DNA from: a virus
IMG/VR virus record: IMGVR_UViG_3300020156_000058
Coordinates: 1-38,542 of that record
DNA: 38,542 nucleotides
Direction: 5' to 3' (one strand)
Part shown: piece after piece, positions 22,170-31,123 of the stretch
Layout of the letters: each line of letters starts with the position of its first letter
Position numbering within the stretch: position 1 is the first letter of the stretch
The notes under the pieces: generated by a model
The model's input: the letters and a program-made list of their open reading frames with translations, nothing else
Databases searched by the model: none
What the model was told of the DNA's origin: nothing
Translations under genes and position numbers: made by a program

Positions 22170-24379
22170 CGCTTGCGCGCCACATTGAATGACCGGCCCA
22201 TGGCGCGCGAGCCGCGCGAATTCGCCTGGCCGAACTGCGTTTCCATCATCCGGGGACCTTCCTCATAGACCTGATCGCGGGCGATCAGCCTGATCTCGTC
22301 CCGCGATATGCTTTCCGCTTCATACTGCTGGGGCGTGCCGTAGTTGTTGACCGTGATGCGGGGCATGGCCGAGGCGCCGAATCCAGTGTCAAGCGGCGTG
22401 ACATAGCCGCCGCCCGCGCCTGTCGCCAGGAAGGTCCGCCCGCGCGTCGTGTACAGCTCCGGCCAGCCGCGCTCGTTGAGTTCATACAGCCCGTTGGCGG
22501 CGGTGGATCCGCCATTGGCCCGGCCACCCAGAACCGCGCCCCAGCTTCCGCTCAAGCCCGAGGTGCCACCCAGCGCAACGCCAGTCTTACCGCCAAACAG
22601 CCACTGCGTGGCCCCGCTTAACAGACTTCCGAACAGACCACCCACCCCACTGGAGGAAGATCCATAGCCGCCCAGCAGCAACTTGCCCAGCTCGGATGCC
22701 GCCAGATCGGCGCCCATGCGCGCCAGGATGTTGGCGAACTTCAACCCCATCCCTTCCCATTTGCCAGACACCAGGTCATAGATGCCGTCGCCCAGATAGC
22801 CCTGGATGTTCCGGGCGCCCTCTTTGGCGAATTCCGTCAGGGTGTCGGTTGTCTCGCCAAACCGCTTCGTCAGCCGCTCCAGCGCATCCGCATACTCGGG
22901 GCTGTCGACATCCAGGTTTTCGCCCAGCACGGCCACCTGGCCGATGAAATCCTCTGCCTTGGCCCGTTCGGGGTACAGCTGATCCATCAGCTTGGCGTAC
23001 TGCTCGGTCCGCTTCTTCGCCACCTCGATCGCTTCCATCTGGTCATTGACGGCGTCGGTGGACGCGGCCAGGGCCAGCGCGAAACTGCGCTCCTGATCGG
23101 TCTTGAACGTAATAGCACCCGTGGCGATGTTCGCCAGCAGTTTCTCAGCTTCGGTTTCCCGGCCAATCAGCTCCAGTCGCTGCTGCATCTGCTCGATATA
23201 GCGCTGGCCTTGGTCCAGGCGCGCTTTTCCGCCGCCCTTGCCGCCATCACTTCCGGTAACCGTCACTGGCGCAAGTGTCGGCACCGTCCCGGTGGGAACA
23301 TCAATGCCCCACTCCTTAGTCGCCTGATCGATACGGGCCCGTGCGGATGCGATATAGCGGTCGACAATGCGCAGCTGGTCCTGCATATCCATTTCGGTAA
23401 CACCGACCAGGATCGAGTTTGCGTGGGCCAGGATGTCGCCGCGCTGCAGCGCATCCAGTTCGCGCTGAATAGACTCCCGCTGCTTCTCATACTCCCCAAT
23501 GGCCAGGAATGGGTTTTCGTTACCAAAGAGTGAGTCATAGGCGGCACCTTGAACCGCGCCCAGAAAGTCCTTTAGTTCCTTCCGAGCTGTCAACACCCTT
23601 TCAATAAACGTGTTGAGCACCGGCAACGCCGCGGCGGCCAGTTCGTTGAACGCCCCTTTGGCGATGCGCTGCATATCATCCATGGAGTCATTGAACTGTG
23701 CGGCAGCGTCAATCACGTCTTCGCCGACCACGATGCCGAAGTCGCGCGCCCGCGCAGCCGCCTCGTCGAAGCCTGCCGCCCCGCCATTGAGCATGACGAT
23801 CATATCGGCGCCAGTCTTGCCGAAAAGCTCCTGCGCGATGGCGGTCTTGTTCGCGCCATCCTCCATTCGGGCAAAGCGATCCGCCACATCGCGCATCACC
23901 TCATCCGCGCCGCGCAGCTTGCCCGTGCTGTCGGCCACGTCGACGCCCAACGCCTTGAACAGCGCCGCCTGCGTCTTGGTGCCGCGCTGCGCCGCCTCCA
24001 TGTTCTTGGACAGCGTCTTGATACCCGTGTCGAGCCCTTCAATCGAAACGCTAGAGAACTCGGCGTAATAGGACAGCTCCTGCAACGATTCCGCCCCGAT
24101 GCCCAGCCGCTGCACGCGATCGGACACCGCATCCATTTCGTCGACGGCGTTCTTGACTGCCGTCAAGGCCTCGCGCGGAATCTGCATCAGCGCATCGGTA
24201 ACACCTTGCGCGAAGCCCGCCCACAGGCCCGCCACGCGTCCGATGTCCGCCGCCATGCCGCGGCGAATGCGCTCCATGGCCTGGCGCGCGCTGTATTCCG
24301 ATTTCGTGAGGCCCGAACTGAACTCGGTCGTATCCAGACCGAGCAGCATGTTCAGCTTGCCAATTGCACCGCCAGCCAT
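22166..24379 (-). CDS. tail tape measure protein
   Basis: 737 residues, the longest helical protein in the tail module. The N-terminus (LGLDTTEFSSGLTKSEYSARQAMERIRRGM) is typical of tape measures. It contains a long helical stretch, a Gly/Ser-rich C-terminal region and hydrophobic patches. It sits just downstream of the tail chaperones, as expected. At roughly 0.15 nm per residue the tail would be about 110 nm, which fits a siphovirus. Confidence 0.85.
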   Translation of the reverse strand: MAGGAIGKLNMLLGLDTTEFSSGLTKSEYSARQAMERIRRGMAADIGRVAGLWAGFAQGVTDALMQIPREALTAVKNAVDEMDAVSDRVQRLGIGAESLQELSYYAEFSSVSIEGLDTGIKTLSKNMEAAQRGTKTQAALFKALGVDVADSTGKLRGADEVMRDVADRFARMEDGANKTAIAQELFGKTGADMIVMLNGGAAGFDEAAARARDFGIVVGEDVIDAAAQFNDSMDDMQRIAKGAFNELAAAALPVLNTFIERVLTARKELKDFLGAVQGAAYDSLFGNENPFLAIGEYEKQRESIQRELDALQRGDILAHANSILVGVTEMDMQDQLRIVDRYIASARARIDQATKEWGIDVPTGTVPTLAPVTVTGSDGGKGGGKARLDQGQRYIEQMQQRLELIGRETEAEKLLANIATGAITFKTDQERSFALALAASTDAVNDQMEAIEVAKKRTEQYAKLMDQLYPERAKAEDFIGQVAVLGENLDVDSPEYADALERLTKRFGETTDTLTEFAKEGARNIQGYLGDGIYDLVSGKWEGMGLKFANILARMGADLAASELGKLLLGGYGSSSSGVGGLFGSLLSGATQWLFGGKTGVALGGTSGLSGSWGAVLGGRANGGSTAANGLYELNERGWPELYTTRGRTFLATGAGGGYVTPLDTGFGASAMPRITVNNYGTPQQYEAESISRDEIRLIARDQVYEEGPRMMETQFGQANSRGSRAMGRSFNVARKR

Positions 24380-24422
24380 GGAGGCTCCCGTTTCATTGCT
24401 TCACGTTTCAGGTGGATCGACT

Positions 24423-24718
24423 TCAGCCCACCACTTCGGCATCCAGCACCAGGGTCCCGATGTCGCCGGCCCCGGCCTGGTCTGACTGGCCCCAGAAGCT
24501 CATCACCTGGTCAACGCCCAGCATCTTGTTGCCGGCCGCGCGAGCCACGACAACAGCCAGTTGCGCCACCCGAAAGTCGTCTCGCCATAGGCCGAATGGC
24601 TGTTTCTCGTAGAGCCGTTCGAACTCCACAAGATGCTGTTCGGGCATGGCCTCGATCTCGGCCGGCAACTTACCCAGCGCGAGGCACAGCAGTAGCTGGA
24701 ACTCGCGCCGGGGCGTCA
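24423..24718 (-). CDS. T extension of the tail chaperone, reached by -1 frameshift
   Basis: In the -1 frame after the slippery heptamer, translation continues LTPRREFQLLLCLALGKLPAEI and on to the stop at 24423. This includes the helical YEKQPFGLWRDDFRVAQLA motif of DUF4035-like tail chaperones. It has no good independent start: the first ATG, after IEA, would lose the N-terminal part. The main product is expected to be a G-T fusion, as in lambda GT. Confidence 0.75.
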
Positions 24719-25123
24719 GTTTTTTTCGATGGGTTCCTCGCCGGTATCGGCCGCCTGCAGGAACTCATTGCCCAGTCCGTTGATGAACTTAAGATCGTCT
24801 TCGAGCGAGGGGTCGAATATCCGCGTACCGGCGCTGTCGCACAAGCGATGTGCGATGCGCGAGGCCATGGCATAGGGGTCCGCGATGGCGTCCAGTTCCG
24901 ACTGCAGCGCCTCGGCATCATCGAACGTCAGCTCGATTCCGGCTGCTTCGGCCAGCTTGATCTTGCGCTTGCGGGCGGCCTGGTAATAGTCGTTGGCCTC
25001 CCCCACGCTCAGGTCCTGGCGCATGTAGGCTTTCTGGCCCAGCACTTCGACGGGTTTCATCTTGGGCTTGTGCGCCAGGATGTGTGCGCGCAGTTCCTGG
25101 GCGTTGGGTTCACGTTGGTCCAT
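24716..25123 (-). CDS. tail assembly chaperone G-like
   Basis: 135 residues from ATG 25123 (MDQREPNAQEL). The body (VEVLGQKAYMRQDLSVGEANDYY, FINGLGNEFLQAADTGEEP) is an acidic helical protein typical of G-type chaperones, which keep the tape measure soluble during tail assembly. It ends ...IEKN at the slippery site. The position between the tail tube and the tape measure is diagnostic. Confidence 0.75.
   Translation of the reverse strand: MDQREPNAQELRAHILAHKPKMKPVEVLGQKAYMRQDLSVGEANDYYQAARKRKIKLAEAAGIELTFDDAEALQSELDAIADPYAMASRIAHRLCDSAGTRIFDPSLEDDLKFINGLGNEFLQAADTGEEPIEKN
24719..24725 (-). promoter_or_regulatory. programmed -1 frameshift slippery heptamer A AAA AAC
   Basis: Read on the minus strand the heptamer is A-AAA-AAC in the zero frame of the G-like gene, followed immediately by TGA. 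A -1 slip gives AAA-AAA-CTG and opens the T extension. This is among the most efficient bacterial slippery motifs and is placed where tail chaperone genes use it. Confidence 0.8.
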
Positions 25124-25133
25124 GGCTTGCACC

Positions 25134-25817
25134 TCACGCACCCGTCACGGTCGGGAACCAGACTTTCGACCGCGCGCCGCTGACAGGCGGGGTCTTCTGG
25201 ATGGTGACCCCGCCCGTGAACAGCGCGCCGGTCGAACCATCCATGCCGATGCCCGTCTGGATATAGCCGTGCACCAGCATCGTGCCCTGGCCATTGGTCA
25301 GGCGCAGCCGCGACCAGAACTTCGTGGTAGCGTCGTCCAGGGCCTGCAGCGCCTGCTGGCTGGCGGTGGCCGGCGCCGAATTGAACTGCAGGGTCAGCGT
25401 GCCGGGCGTGCGGGAGCCGGGCTCGGATTCTTCCTCGTCATCCGAGCAGATCGTCGACGTGGGAAGCTGGGCGCGGGTGTCGCCGACCTCGTTGTAACTG
25501 GTCAGTTCGCAGATGTTGGCGAACACGCCGCGCGCCACGGTCGCTTCCGCGACATCCGTGAAGTCGTAGTCCTCGCCATTGCTGCCTCGCAGCTCGAAGG
25601 TATCGGCGGTCAGCACCTTGATGGCGTAGGTGGCGTCGACATCTTCGTGCAGCCCGACCACTTGCACCACGTCGGCCGATGCGTAGCCATGGGTGGTCAC
25701 CGTCAGCACAATGGGTTTGGTGGACGTGGCCAGCGTGATGGCCTTCGGGGTGTCTTCGAAGCCGGTCTGCACGGCGTAGCGCGACCCGTTGAATCGGGTA
25801 GTTTTACCCTTGGACAT
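25134..25817 (-). CDS. major tail tube protein
   Basis: 227 residues. Beta-rich with an Ig-like or tube-domain pattern (GTLTLQFNSAPATASQQALQAL, RLRLTNGQGTMLVHGYI). It is followed by the tail chaperones and preceded by the tail completion genes, the canonical order. It polymerises into the tail tube. Confidence 0.8.
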   Translation of the reverse strand: MSKGKTTRFNGSRYAVQTGFEDTPKAITLATSTKPIVLTVTTHGYASADVVQVVGLHEDVDATYAIKVLTADTFELRGSNGEDYDFTDVAEATVARGVFANICELTSYNEVGDTRAQLPTSTICSDDEEESEPGSRTPGTLTLQFNSAPATASQQALQALDDATTKFWSRLRLTNGQGTMLVHGYIQTGIGMDGSTGALFTGGVTIQKTPPVSGARSKVWFPTVTGA

Positions 25818-25878
25818 AAATGCACCTCTGAGTGTGAGTTATCCCGATTGCCGGGAAAGAAAAATGGGCGACGCCCTA

Positions 25879-26232
25879 TCAAGTTGCCGCGACCGAATAC
25901 TCGATCCGCCGGCGGAAAAGTCTTCCGTCTTCCTCGAAGTCCTCATCGATGGCGACCAGTTCGAAGCTTTCGAACGCACCCTCGATAGCCAGGCACACCG
26001 GCCCACCCTGTGCCGCCAGGGCGGCGACGGCGTCGTACTCGACCCCGAACACATCGGCCTGGATCCGGTAGTCGCCCAGATCCGACGAGCCGCAGTTCGT
26101 ATTGGCAGGAACGAGGTAGGCCGTGTAGCGAATGGCCGGCCAGTCGGCCAGGTCCTGCGGCAGCAACACCGGATAGGCACGGCCGCCCACCAGAGGCCCC
26201 AGGACGCTTGCCAGGGTTTCCGCGACGCTCAT
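25879..26232 (-). CDS. tail terminator/completion protein
   Basis: 117 residues, starting MSVAETLASVLGPLVGG. The beta-strand pattern and position between the HK97 gp10-like gene and the tube gene match DUF3168-type tail terminators. Confidence 0.6.
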   Translation of the reverse strand: MSVAETLASVLGPLVGGRAYPVLLPQDLADWPAIRYTAYLVPANTNCGSSDLGDYRIQADVFGVEYDAVAALAAQGGPVCLAIEGAFESFELVAIDEDFEEDGRLFRRRIEYSVAAT

Positions 26233-26739
26233 CTACTTCACCTTTCCGATTGTGTTGCCGATGACCTTGCCCTCGGCCTCCAGGCGTTTCCCCAGCTGGG
26301 TCGCTGTCTTCTGCGCCGCCGCCAACTTCTTGGCGTCGAAAGCCCGCGACATCCACGGATTGGCCGGCAACTTCGACGTGCCGAAATGCACCATCCACCA
26401 GTAGTAGGGATCATTCGGGTTGTCACTGCTATTCAGGCCCGTAGTCGCTTTGAACGCCTTGACCTTTTTCGACCCGATGCCCTTGACCCAGACGCGGGCC
26501 TCGAACTGACCGGTCCTCTTGCGCACCGCCTTGACCCGCGTCGCATCGCGCACCGTACCGGGCTTGCGTCGAGGATCGGGATCCTTCAGCACTGGCGCCT
26601 GGCGCTTGGCCTCGCGCTGCAGCTCCCGGCCGCCCGCCGACACAGCGCTGCGCCCGATCCGTTTCTGCAGCCGGGCGTCCAGCTCACGAAACGCCGCGCC
26701 CATCTCGCGCAACCCGGTCATCTTGACCCTATCGACCAT
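26233..26739 (-). CDS. HK97 gp10-like head-tail protein
   Basis: 168 residues from ATG 26739 (MVDRVKMTGLREMGAAFREL). KMTGLREMxxAFRELDARLQ followed by a basic region and YYWWMVHFGTSKLPANPWMSRAF is the standard gp10-family signature. The N-terminus overlaps the adjacent connector gene by 11 bases. Confidence 0.8.
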   Translation of the reverse strand: MVDRVKMTGLREMGAAFRELDARLQKRIGRSAVSAGGRELQREAKRQAPVLKDPDPRRKPGTVRDATRVKAVRKRTGQFEARVWVKGIGSKKVKAFKATTGLNSSDNPNDPYYWWMVHFGTSKLPANPWMSRAFDAKKLAAAQKTATQLGKRLEAEGKVIGNTIGKVK

Positions 26740-27094
26740 CGGACACCCCGCCGGCCTTGGCCGTGATTTCCAGCATGTCGCCCGCTTCCTTGACATTGGC
26801 GACTGACACGAACCCATAGACCGCCTGCCCGTAAGTCGCCCGCATCGTCGCGTCGAACTGCACCGAAGGCTGCACGCGCATCACGATGCGTGTGTCCATG
26901 TCAGCTCGGATCTGCACGCCCGCTGCGTAGTACTCGCGTCCACGCAGCGGCTCGACCGAGGCCCAGTAGCGCCCCTGCGGGTTCGCCGCACTGCCGACCG
27001 GCTCCCAGCCCAGCAGGCGCTGCGCGCCCGTCGTGGTGCGCTCGTACACCGGTCGCTCGATGGCGATGCGCTTGTTCAGGGGACCGGCCTTCAT
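26729..27094 (-). CDS. head closure/head-tail adaptor protein
   Basis: 121 residues. MKAGPLNKRIAIERPVYERT is the typical opening of SPP1 gp16-like adaptors, and the remainder is beta-rich. Overlaps the upstream connector by 4 bases. It forms the closure ring that accepts the tail. Confidence 0.75.
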   Translation of the reverse strand: MKAGPLNKRIAIERPVYERTTTGAQRLLGWEPVGSAANPQGRYWASVEPLRGREYYAAGVQIRADMDTRIVMRVQPSVQFDATMRATYGQAVYGFVSVANVKEAGDMLEITAKAGGVSDGR

Positions 27095-27429
27095 ACACCC
27101 ATTCCTGTCCGGTACGGCGTCAGCAACGCCTTGAAGGCCGGCGAGCGCACCGGCGCCTCGGGCTCCCGATTGGCGTACAGCGCACCCAGCTCCAGCTTGA
27201 TGGCGGCGTTTACGGATTCGGGCACCGGTTCGATGACCGGATCCCCAGCCCCGTCCACGACCGGCACCCCCTCATCGTCCAGCTTCGGCCACGGTATCGG
27301 CCGGGCCAGGAAATTGGAGGCAGACTCGATAGCCGCCAACAGCAGCAATGAAATCAGCGTGTCGTCGTCGTCGAAATCGACGCGCAGGTGCAGCTTCGCC
27401 TCGTCAAGCGTCGGCAGCGCCATCGCCAT
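27091..27429 (-). CDS. gp6-like head-tail connector
   Basis: About 112 residues from ATG 27429 (27423 also possible). TLDEAKLHLRVDFDDDDTLI, then AAIESASNFLARPI, is the signature of HK97 gp6-like connectors that bind under the portal. It overlaps the 3' end of the Ala-rich gene upstream. Confidence 0.8.
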   Translation of the reverse strand: MAMALPTLDEAKLHLRVDFDDDDTLISLLLLAAIESASNFLARPIPWPKLDDEGVPVVDGAGDPVIEPVPESVNAAIKLELGALYANREPEAPVRSPAFKALLTPYRTGMGV

Positions 27430-27769
27430 CACCCTTGTTCGACGCGGCGGGAGCATCGCCGTTGGATGCCTGCGGGTTTTCCTGGGTGGCGGCAGGACCG
27501 GCGGGCGGCGTTTCAGCAGCCGGGGCCTGCTTGTTCGACGGCGTGGCGGCTTGCTTGCCGGCAGCCGCTTTGGTGGCGCCCCGGGCGCCGCCCGGCCGCG
27601 CGCGCCCCTTCGCGCTGGCCGATGCCGGGCTGGGGTCGCCCGCGCCTTTGCGACGAACCAGCTTGTTTGCCTCCAGATCTTTGCCGCGGCCGTCCGACAC
27701 GGTGAGCGGCTGGCCCGGCTTCACCCAGTCAGCACCGTTCAGGAATGCTCTTTGGACTATCACTTCCAT
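27404..27769 (-). CDS. Ala/Pro-rich protein after capsid gene
   Basis: 121 residues. The first 40 (MEVIVQRAFLNGADWVKPGQ) look folded. The rest is low-complexity Ala/Gly/Pro/Lys sequence. Proteins like this occur between capsid and connector genes and may decorate or assist head assembly. No firm family. Confidence 0.5.
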   Translation of the reverse strand: MEVIVQRAFLNGADWVKPGQPLTVSDGRGKDLEANKLVRRKGAGDPSPASASAKGRARPGGARGATKAAAGKQAATPSNKQAPAAETPPAGPAATQENPQASNGDAPAASNKGDGDGAADA

Positions 27770-27827
27770 GGTTTCCTACCGGCCAGGTTGCCCCGGCCGG
27801 CCCTTATGGCTGATGGTTGAAGGGTGC

Positions 27828-29126
27828 TTAAGGCGTTTCGGGCGCCTCGAAGTCGCCGAACACGAACGATTCGGGGCGGTACACCGCCAGACCCAGGCGC
27901 TCTTCGCCACGGATCGTCACCATGTTCTTGCGGAAGTTGTCGCCGTCCTCGGTCGACACCTCGACCGCGGCGTCTTCACGGTCGAAGATCTGGGCGGCCA
28001 TGTCGAAGGCACCGACCAGGAACGAGCCCTGCGGGATGGCCGTGGTTTCCACCACCGGCAAACGCCACATCCGCGCCTGGCCACCCTCGACGACGTTGAC
28101 CCAGATGTAGCGACCATTGGCATCCGTCTCGAGTTCGATGTCCGCCCAGTCAATCGGGTTCAGGACGATGCCGCTGGCGCGGTACTCCGCCAGGCGGACC
28201 TGCAGGATGGCGCGACGCAACGTCTTGATCTTCGTGTCGCCCGTTTGGCGCAGTGCGTCGTCGAACGGGGTCGCCTGCGGGATCAGCCCCAGCAGGTTCT
28301 GGCCCGTGCCATCGCCCGCCAGCAGTTGCTGCTCTTCGACGTACTGCAGGCCGTAGAGCAGCCGGCCGTCGATGTAGCTCTGCAGCAGCGGAATATCGGC
28401 CAGCACCTGTTTGGACGCACGCATCCAATGCGCGATAGTGCGAACCGGGGTGGTCTTCAGCTCGAACGACAGGTCCGACTGGGGCTTGTCGGCGCCTTCG
28501 GCCACGGGGCCGGCCATGTTCTGGAAGCCGCTTTCCTGCACAAACTCGATCGAGTCCGATGCGGTGCGCCCCGGCATCAGCAGATCACGGATCGTCATCG
28601 GCCGGTCGGGGCGGCTGATGATGCCCGGCACGCGGGTGGGTTCGATCGCCGCGCCAACGCCGCCGGTTCCGGTCGTGATGCTGGTGATATTGGTCACCGC
28701 CTTCAGGCGCATGCGCGCGGTGCCACGACCCTTGCTGGACAGCTCCTTGTAGTCCTCGGTTTCGGCGAATTGCTCGCCGACCGACTTGATGCGCTCGTTG
28801 TCGTTGCCCGCCCGACGAACCATTTTCTGCTCGAGCTCGAGCAGACGATCGTTCATCTTGATACCTTCGGCCGAGATTTTTTCCAGGGCCTCGCGCGTTT
28901 CGTCAGAGACTTTGCCCAGCGACTTGATTTCTTCCGTCGCCTTTTCGGCAAACTTCTTGATTTCGTCGTCGCGCTGCGTCAGGGCCTTGACGAGCTCTTT
29001 GACTTCGAGCGCGTCGCCGCCCTCGCCACCGGCACCGCCGGCGCTCTTGCGCTCCATGGCGCGCGCCTGCAGGCCTTTGCCTACGGCGACGGCCAGCGCC
29101 GACTGTTCGAGTTGACTGATTCGCAT
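27828..29126 (-). CDS. HK97-fold major capsid protein
   Basis: 432 residues. It begins with a long charged coiled-coil scaffold or delta domain (ALEVKELVKALTQRDDEIKKF...). This is followed by the HK97 gp5 type core with IEPTRVPGIISRPDRPMTI, DLSFELKTTPVRTIAHW and GDGTGQNLLGL. The delta domain would be removed by the adjacent protease. Confident by sequence order and context. Confidence 0.9.
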   Translation of the reverse strand: MRISQLEQSALAVAVGKGLQARAMERKSAGGAGGEGGDALEVKELVKALTQRDDEIKKFAEKATEEIKSLGKVSDETREALEKISAEGIKMNDRLLELEQKMVRRAGNDNERIKSVGEQFAETEDYKELSSKGRGTARMRLKAVTNITSITTGTGGVGAAIEPTRVPGIISRPDRPMTIRDLLMPGRTASDSIEFVQESGFQNMAGPVAEGADKPQSDLSFELKTTPVRTIAHWMRASKQVLADIPLLQSYIDGRLLYGLQYVEEQQLLAGDGTGQNLLGLIPQATPFDDALRQTGDTKIKTLRRAILQVRLAEYRASGIVLNPIDWADIELETDANGRYIWVNVVEGGQARMWRLPVVETTAIPQGSFLVGAFDMAAQIFDREDAAVEVSTEDGDNFRKNMVTIRGEERLGLAVYRPESFVFGDFEAPETP

Positions 29127-29135
29127 GGTGTTTCC

Positions 29136-29834
29136 TTAGAATTTGGGAAGAGAGAAGCCCGACGCGTGGTGCGCCAGTTGGGCCAGTTCGTTGGATATCG
29201 CGGTGTGGCCCTCGGACTCGCTCCGGAGCAAATGCTTCAGGCCACGATTCGCGATCACCGCGGCCTGCGACTTCGAAAAGCCTGCCTCGCGCAGGAACCG
29301 CTCGAAGTCGGGAAGTTCTGGCAGCGCCCCATGGGCAAGGCGCGCCTTGATTGCGTCGATGCGCGCCTCATCGTTGGCGGGCGCGGTGACAATGGAAATC
29401 TCGACCAGGTCCAGCTTCTTCAGCGTGCGCAGCCGGGTCTTCTCGTCGTACGAATCGTCGCGCACGTAATAGCCAATAGACAGGCCCGTGATCGCGCGCG
29501 TCTGCAACCCCCGGTAGGCCGTCTTGGCATAGGCAGCGTCCTGCAGCCACAACTGGCCTGCGCCGTACAGACCATGGGAATCTTCCTTGAGCGTGGAAAT
29601 GTCCCAGTGACCAATAGGCTCGGGCGCGCGGTGGTGCCACAGCACCGGCAGCGTTCGGCCTTTCGCGCGCGTGTCGGCCAGACTTTCGACAAAAGCGCCG
29701 GGTGCCACCACTTCGTTGTAGCTGTCGACCACGCCGAAGACCGAGCCGTACCCAGAAAAAAGGCCGTCTTCGCTGACGGCCTTGACTTCGTAATCGAATG
29801 ATCGGATCTGCATCGCTGCGTCTTTTCGCTTCAT
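29136..29834 (-). CDS. HK97-type prohead protease
   Basis: About 232 residues from ATG 29834 (a later ATG, MQIRSF, is possible). The S78 family pattern is present: His in LWHHRAPEPIGHW, Ser in GLSIGYYV, and LVEISIVTAPAN. It cuts scaffold and capsid delta domains during maturation. Overlaps the portal stop by 4 bases. Confidence 0.85.
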   Translation of the reverse strand: MKRKDAAMQIRSFDYEVKAVSEDGLFSGYGSVFGVVDSYNEVVAPGAFVESLADTRAKGRTLPVLWHHRAPEPIGHWDISTLKEDSHGLYGAGQLWLQDAAYAKTAYRGLQTRAITGLSIGYYVRDDSYDEKTRLRTLKKLDLVEISIVTAPANDEARIDAIKARLAHGALPELPDFERFLREAGFSKSQAAVIANRGLKHLLRSESEGHTAISNELAQLAHHASGFSLPKF

Positions 29835-31123
29835 TTCTTGTCCTCGAACGTTGGGAGGCCCAGCCACTGCTGGAGGGCCGACTTCGCCTGCCGGTCTTCA
29901 GACTGCTGGCCCAGGCTTTGAATCGGGGTGAGGTTGGACTGCACGGTGAAGATCTCGCCGCCTTCGTACGGCGGATCGTCTTCGAGTTCGCGCAGTTCGT
30001 TGCGGCTCGCCAGGCCGTTCTGCGCCTTCGAGGCATAGAGCTGCGCGCGGCCAGCAGAATCGGCTCGCATCAGCCCTTCCAGCGAGAATTTCCAGTAATG
30101 GTCGCGGCGCTCGACGGGCGCCAGCAGCTGCCGGCGAACCGACTGCTCGATGCCCACTACCAACGGACCTAGACCCATCACGCGCCAGCCCATGATGACC
30201 TGCTCCACCCCGCTGCCCCACATCGTCTGACCCTGCTGCGAATGGCCTATCAGAATGGGTGGGATGTTGTAGAACCAGCGGCACAGCTCTTCGATGGAAA
30301 AGGCGCGGCTTTGCAGCAACTGCGCATCTTCCGGGTTCATCGTCACCGGCTGATACTTCATGCCGGCCTCGAGCACGACCGTACCGCCCGACTGCGACGA
30401 TGACGCGACCTGCGCCAACACGCTTTTGCGGATCTCGTCCCGGTTCTTGGGGGTCAGGATCTGGTCGGTCGACACCACGCCGCTGGGCCGCAGGCCGTTG
30501 GCAAATATTCGGCTGGCTGTCTCTTCCTGCGCCATGGCCGTGCCCAGCGTGTTGCGGGCATAGGCGATTGGCGACAGCCCGATCAGACCATCCAGGGAGA
30601 ACCCCTTGATGTGGAAGATCTCCGACTCGCTATAGATGGTCAGCTTGCCTTTGAGATCGGTGTAGTGGTATTCCCGATCACCCGCCTTGTTGAGTTTGAC
30701 CACCATGAGCTCAGGCCGCAGCGGATCCAGGGCGACGATCCGGCCGGCCACCCGGTGAATCAGCGCGTAGCTATTGCCCCACAGCGCCACGCAGGCGATT
30801 AGGCACTGCCAGAAATCCGCCGCCGTCATGTCGGCGTTCGGCTGGTCGTGCAGGATGGTATACAGCGGGTGTTCGGTGGCCAGCCGGCGCCGCCCGTTGG
30901 CATCCCTGACATACAGGAACCCCGGCAACGTCCCGACGACTTGCGACAGCAGCCGCACGCAGCCCCACACCACCGACAACTGCAGGGCCGTCTGGGCTGT
31001 CACGGTCTTGCCGGCGTAGTTGTCGGAGCCGAAGTACCAGCGCCAGAATCCCGAATCGGCAAGGCCCAGCGATCGGCCCAGCCACTGGGCGATCCCAGCC
31101 GAGGCTTTGGTGAGTATTTTCAT
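29831..31123 (-). CDS. portal protein
   Basis: 430 residues. The motif series ALQLSVVWGCVRLLSQ, GNSYALIHRV, HIKGFSLDGLIGLSP, and AFSIEELCRWFYNIPPILIG with MGWRVMGLGP follows HK97 gp3-type portals. Lies directly downstream of the large terminase, sharing one base with its stop. Confidence 0.9.
   Translation of the reverse strand: MKILTKASAGIAQWLGRSLGLADSGFWRWYFGSDNYAGKTVTAQTALQLSVVWGCVRLLSQVVGTLPGFLYVRDANGRRRLATEHPLYTILHDQPNADMTAADFWQCLIACVALWGNSYALIHRVAGRIVALDPLRPELMVVKLNKAGDREYHYTDLKGKLTIYSESEIFHIKGFSLDGLIGLSPIAYARNTLGTAMAQEETASRIFANGLRPSGVVSTDQILTPKNRDEIRKSVLAQVASSSQSGGTVVLEAGMKYQPVTMNPEDAQLLQSRAFSIEELCRWFYNIPPILIGHSQQGQTMWGSGVEQVIMGWRVMGLGPLVVGIEQSVRRQLLAPVERRDHYWKFSLEGLMRADSAGRAQLYASKAQNGLASRNELRELEDDPPYEGGEIFTVQSNLTPIQSLGQQSEDRQAKSALQQWLGLPTFEDKK

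Noticed and set aside
24206-25988. Rightward open frames over the tail tube and chaperone genes
   Set aside because: Antisense shadows of the leftward tail genes, without ribosome binding sites or domains.
27348-29801. Very long rightward open frame (over 800 codons) across the capsid, protease and connector genes
   Set aside because: It is antisense to clearly recognisable capsid and protease genes, lacks domain-like composition, and follows from GC-rich codon bias.
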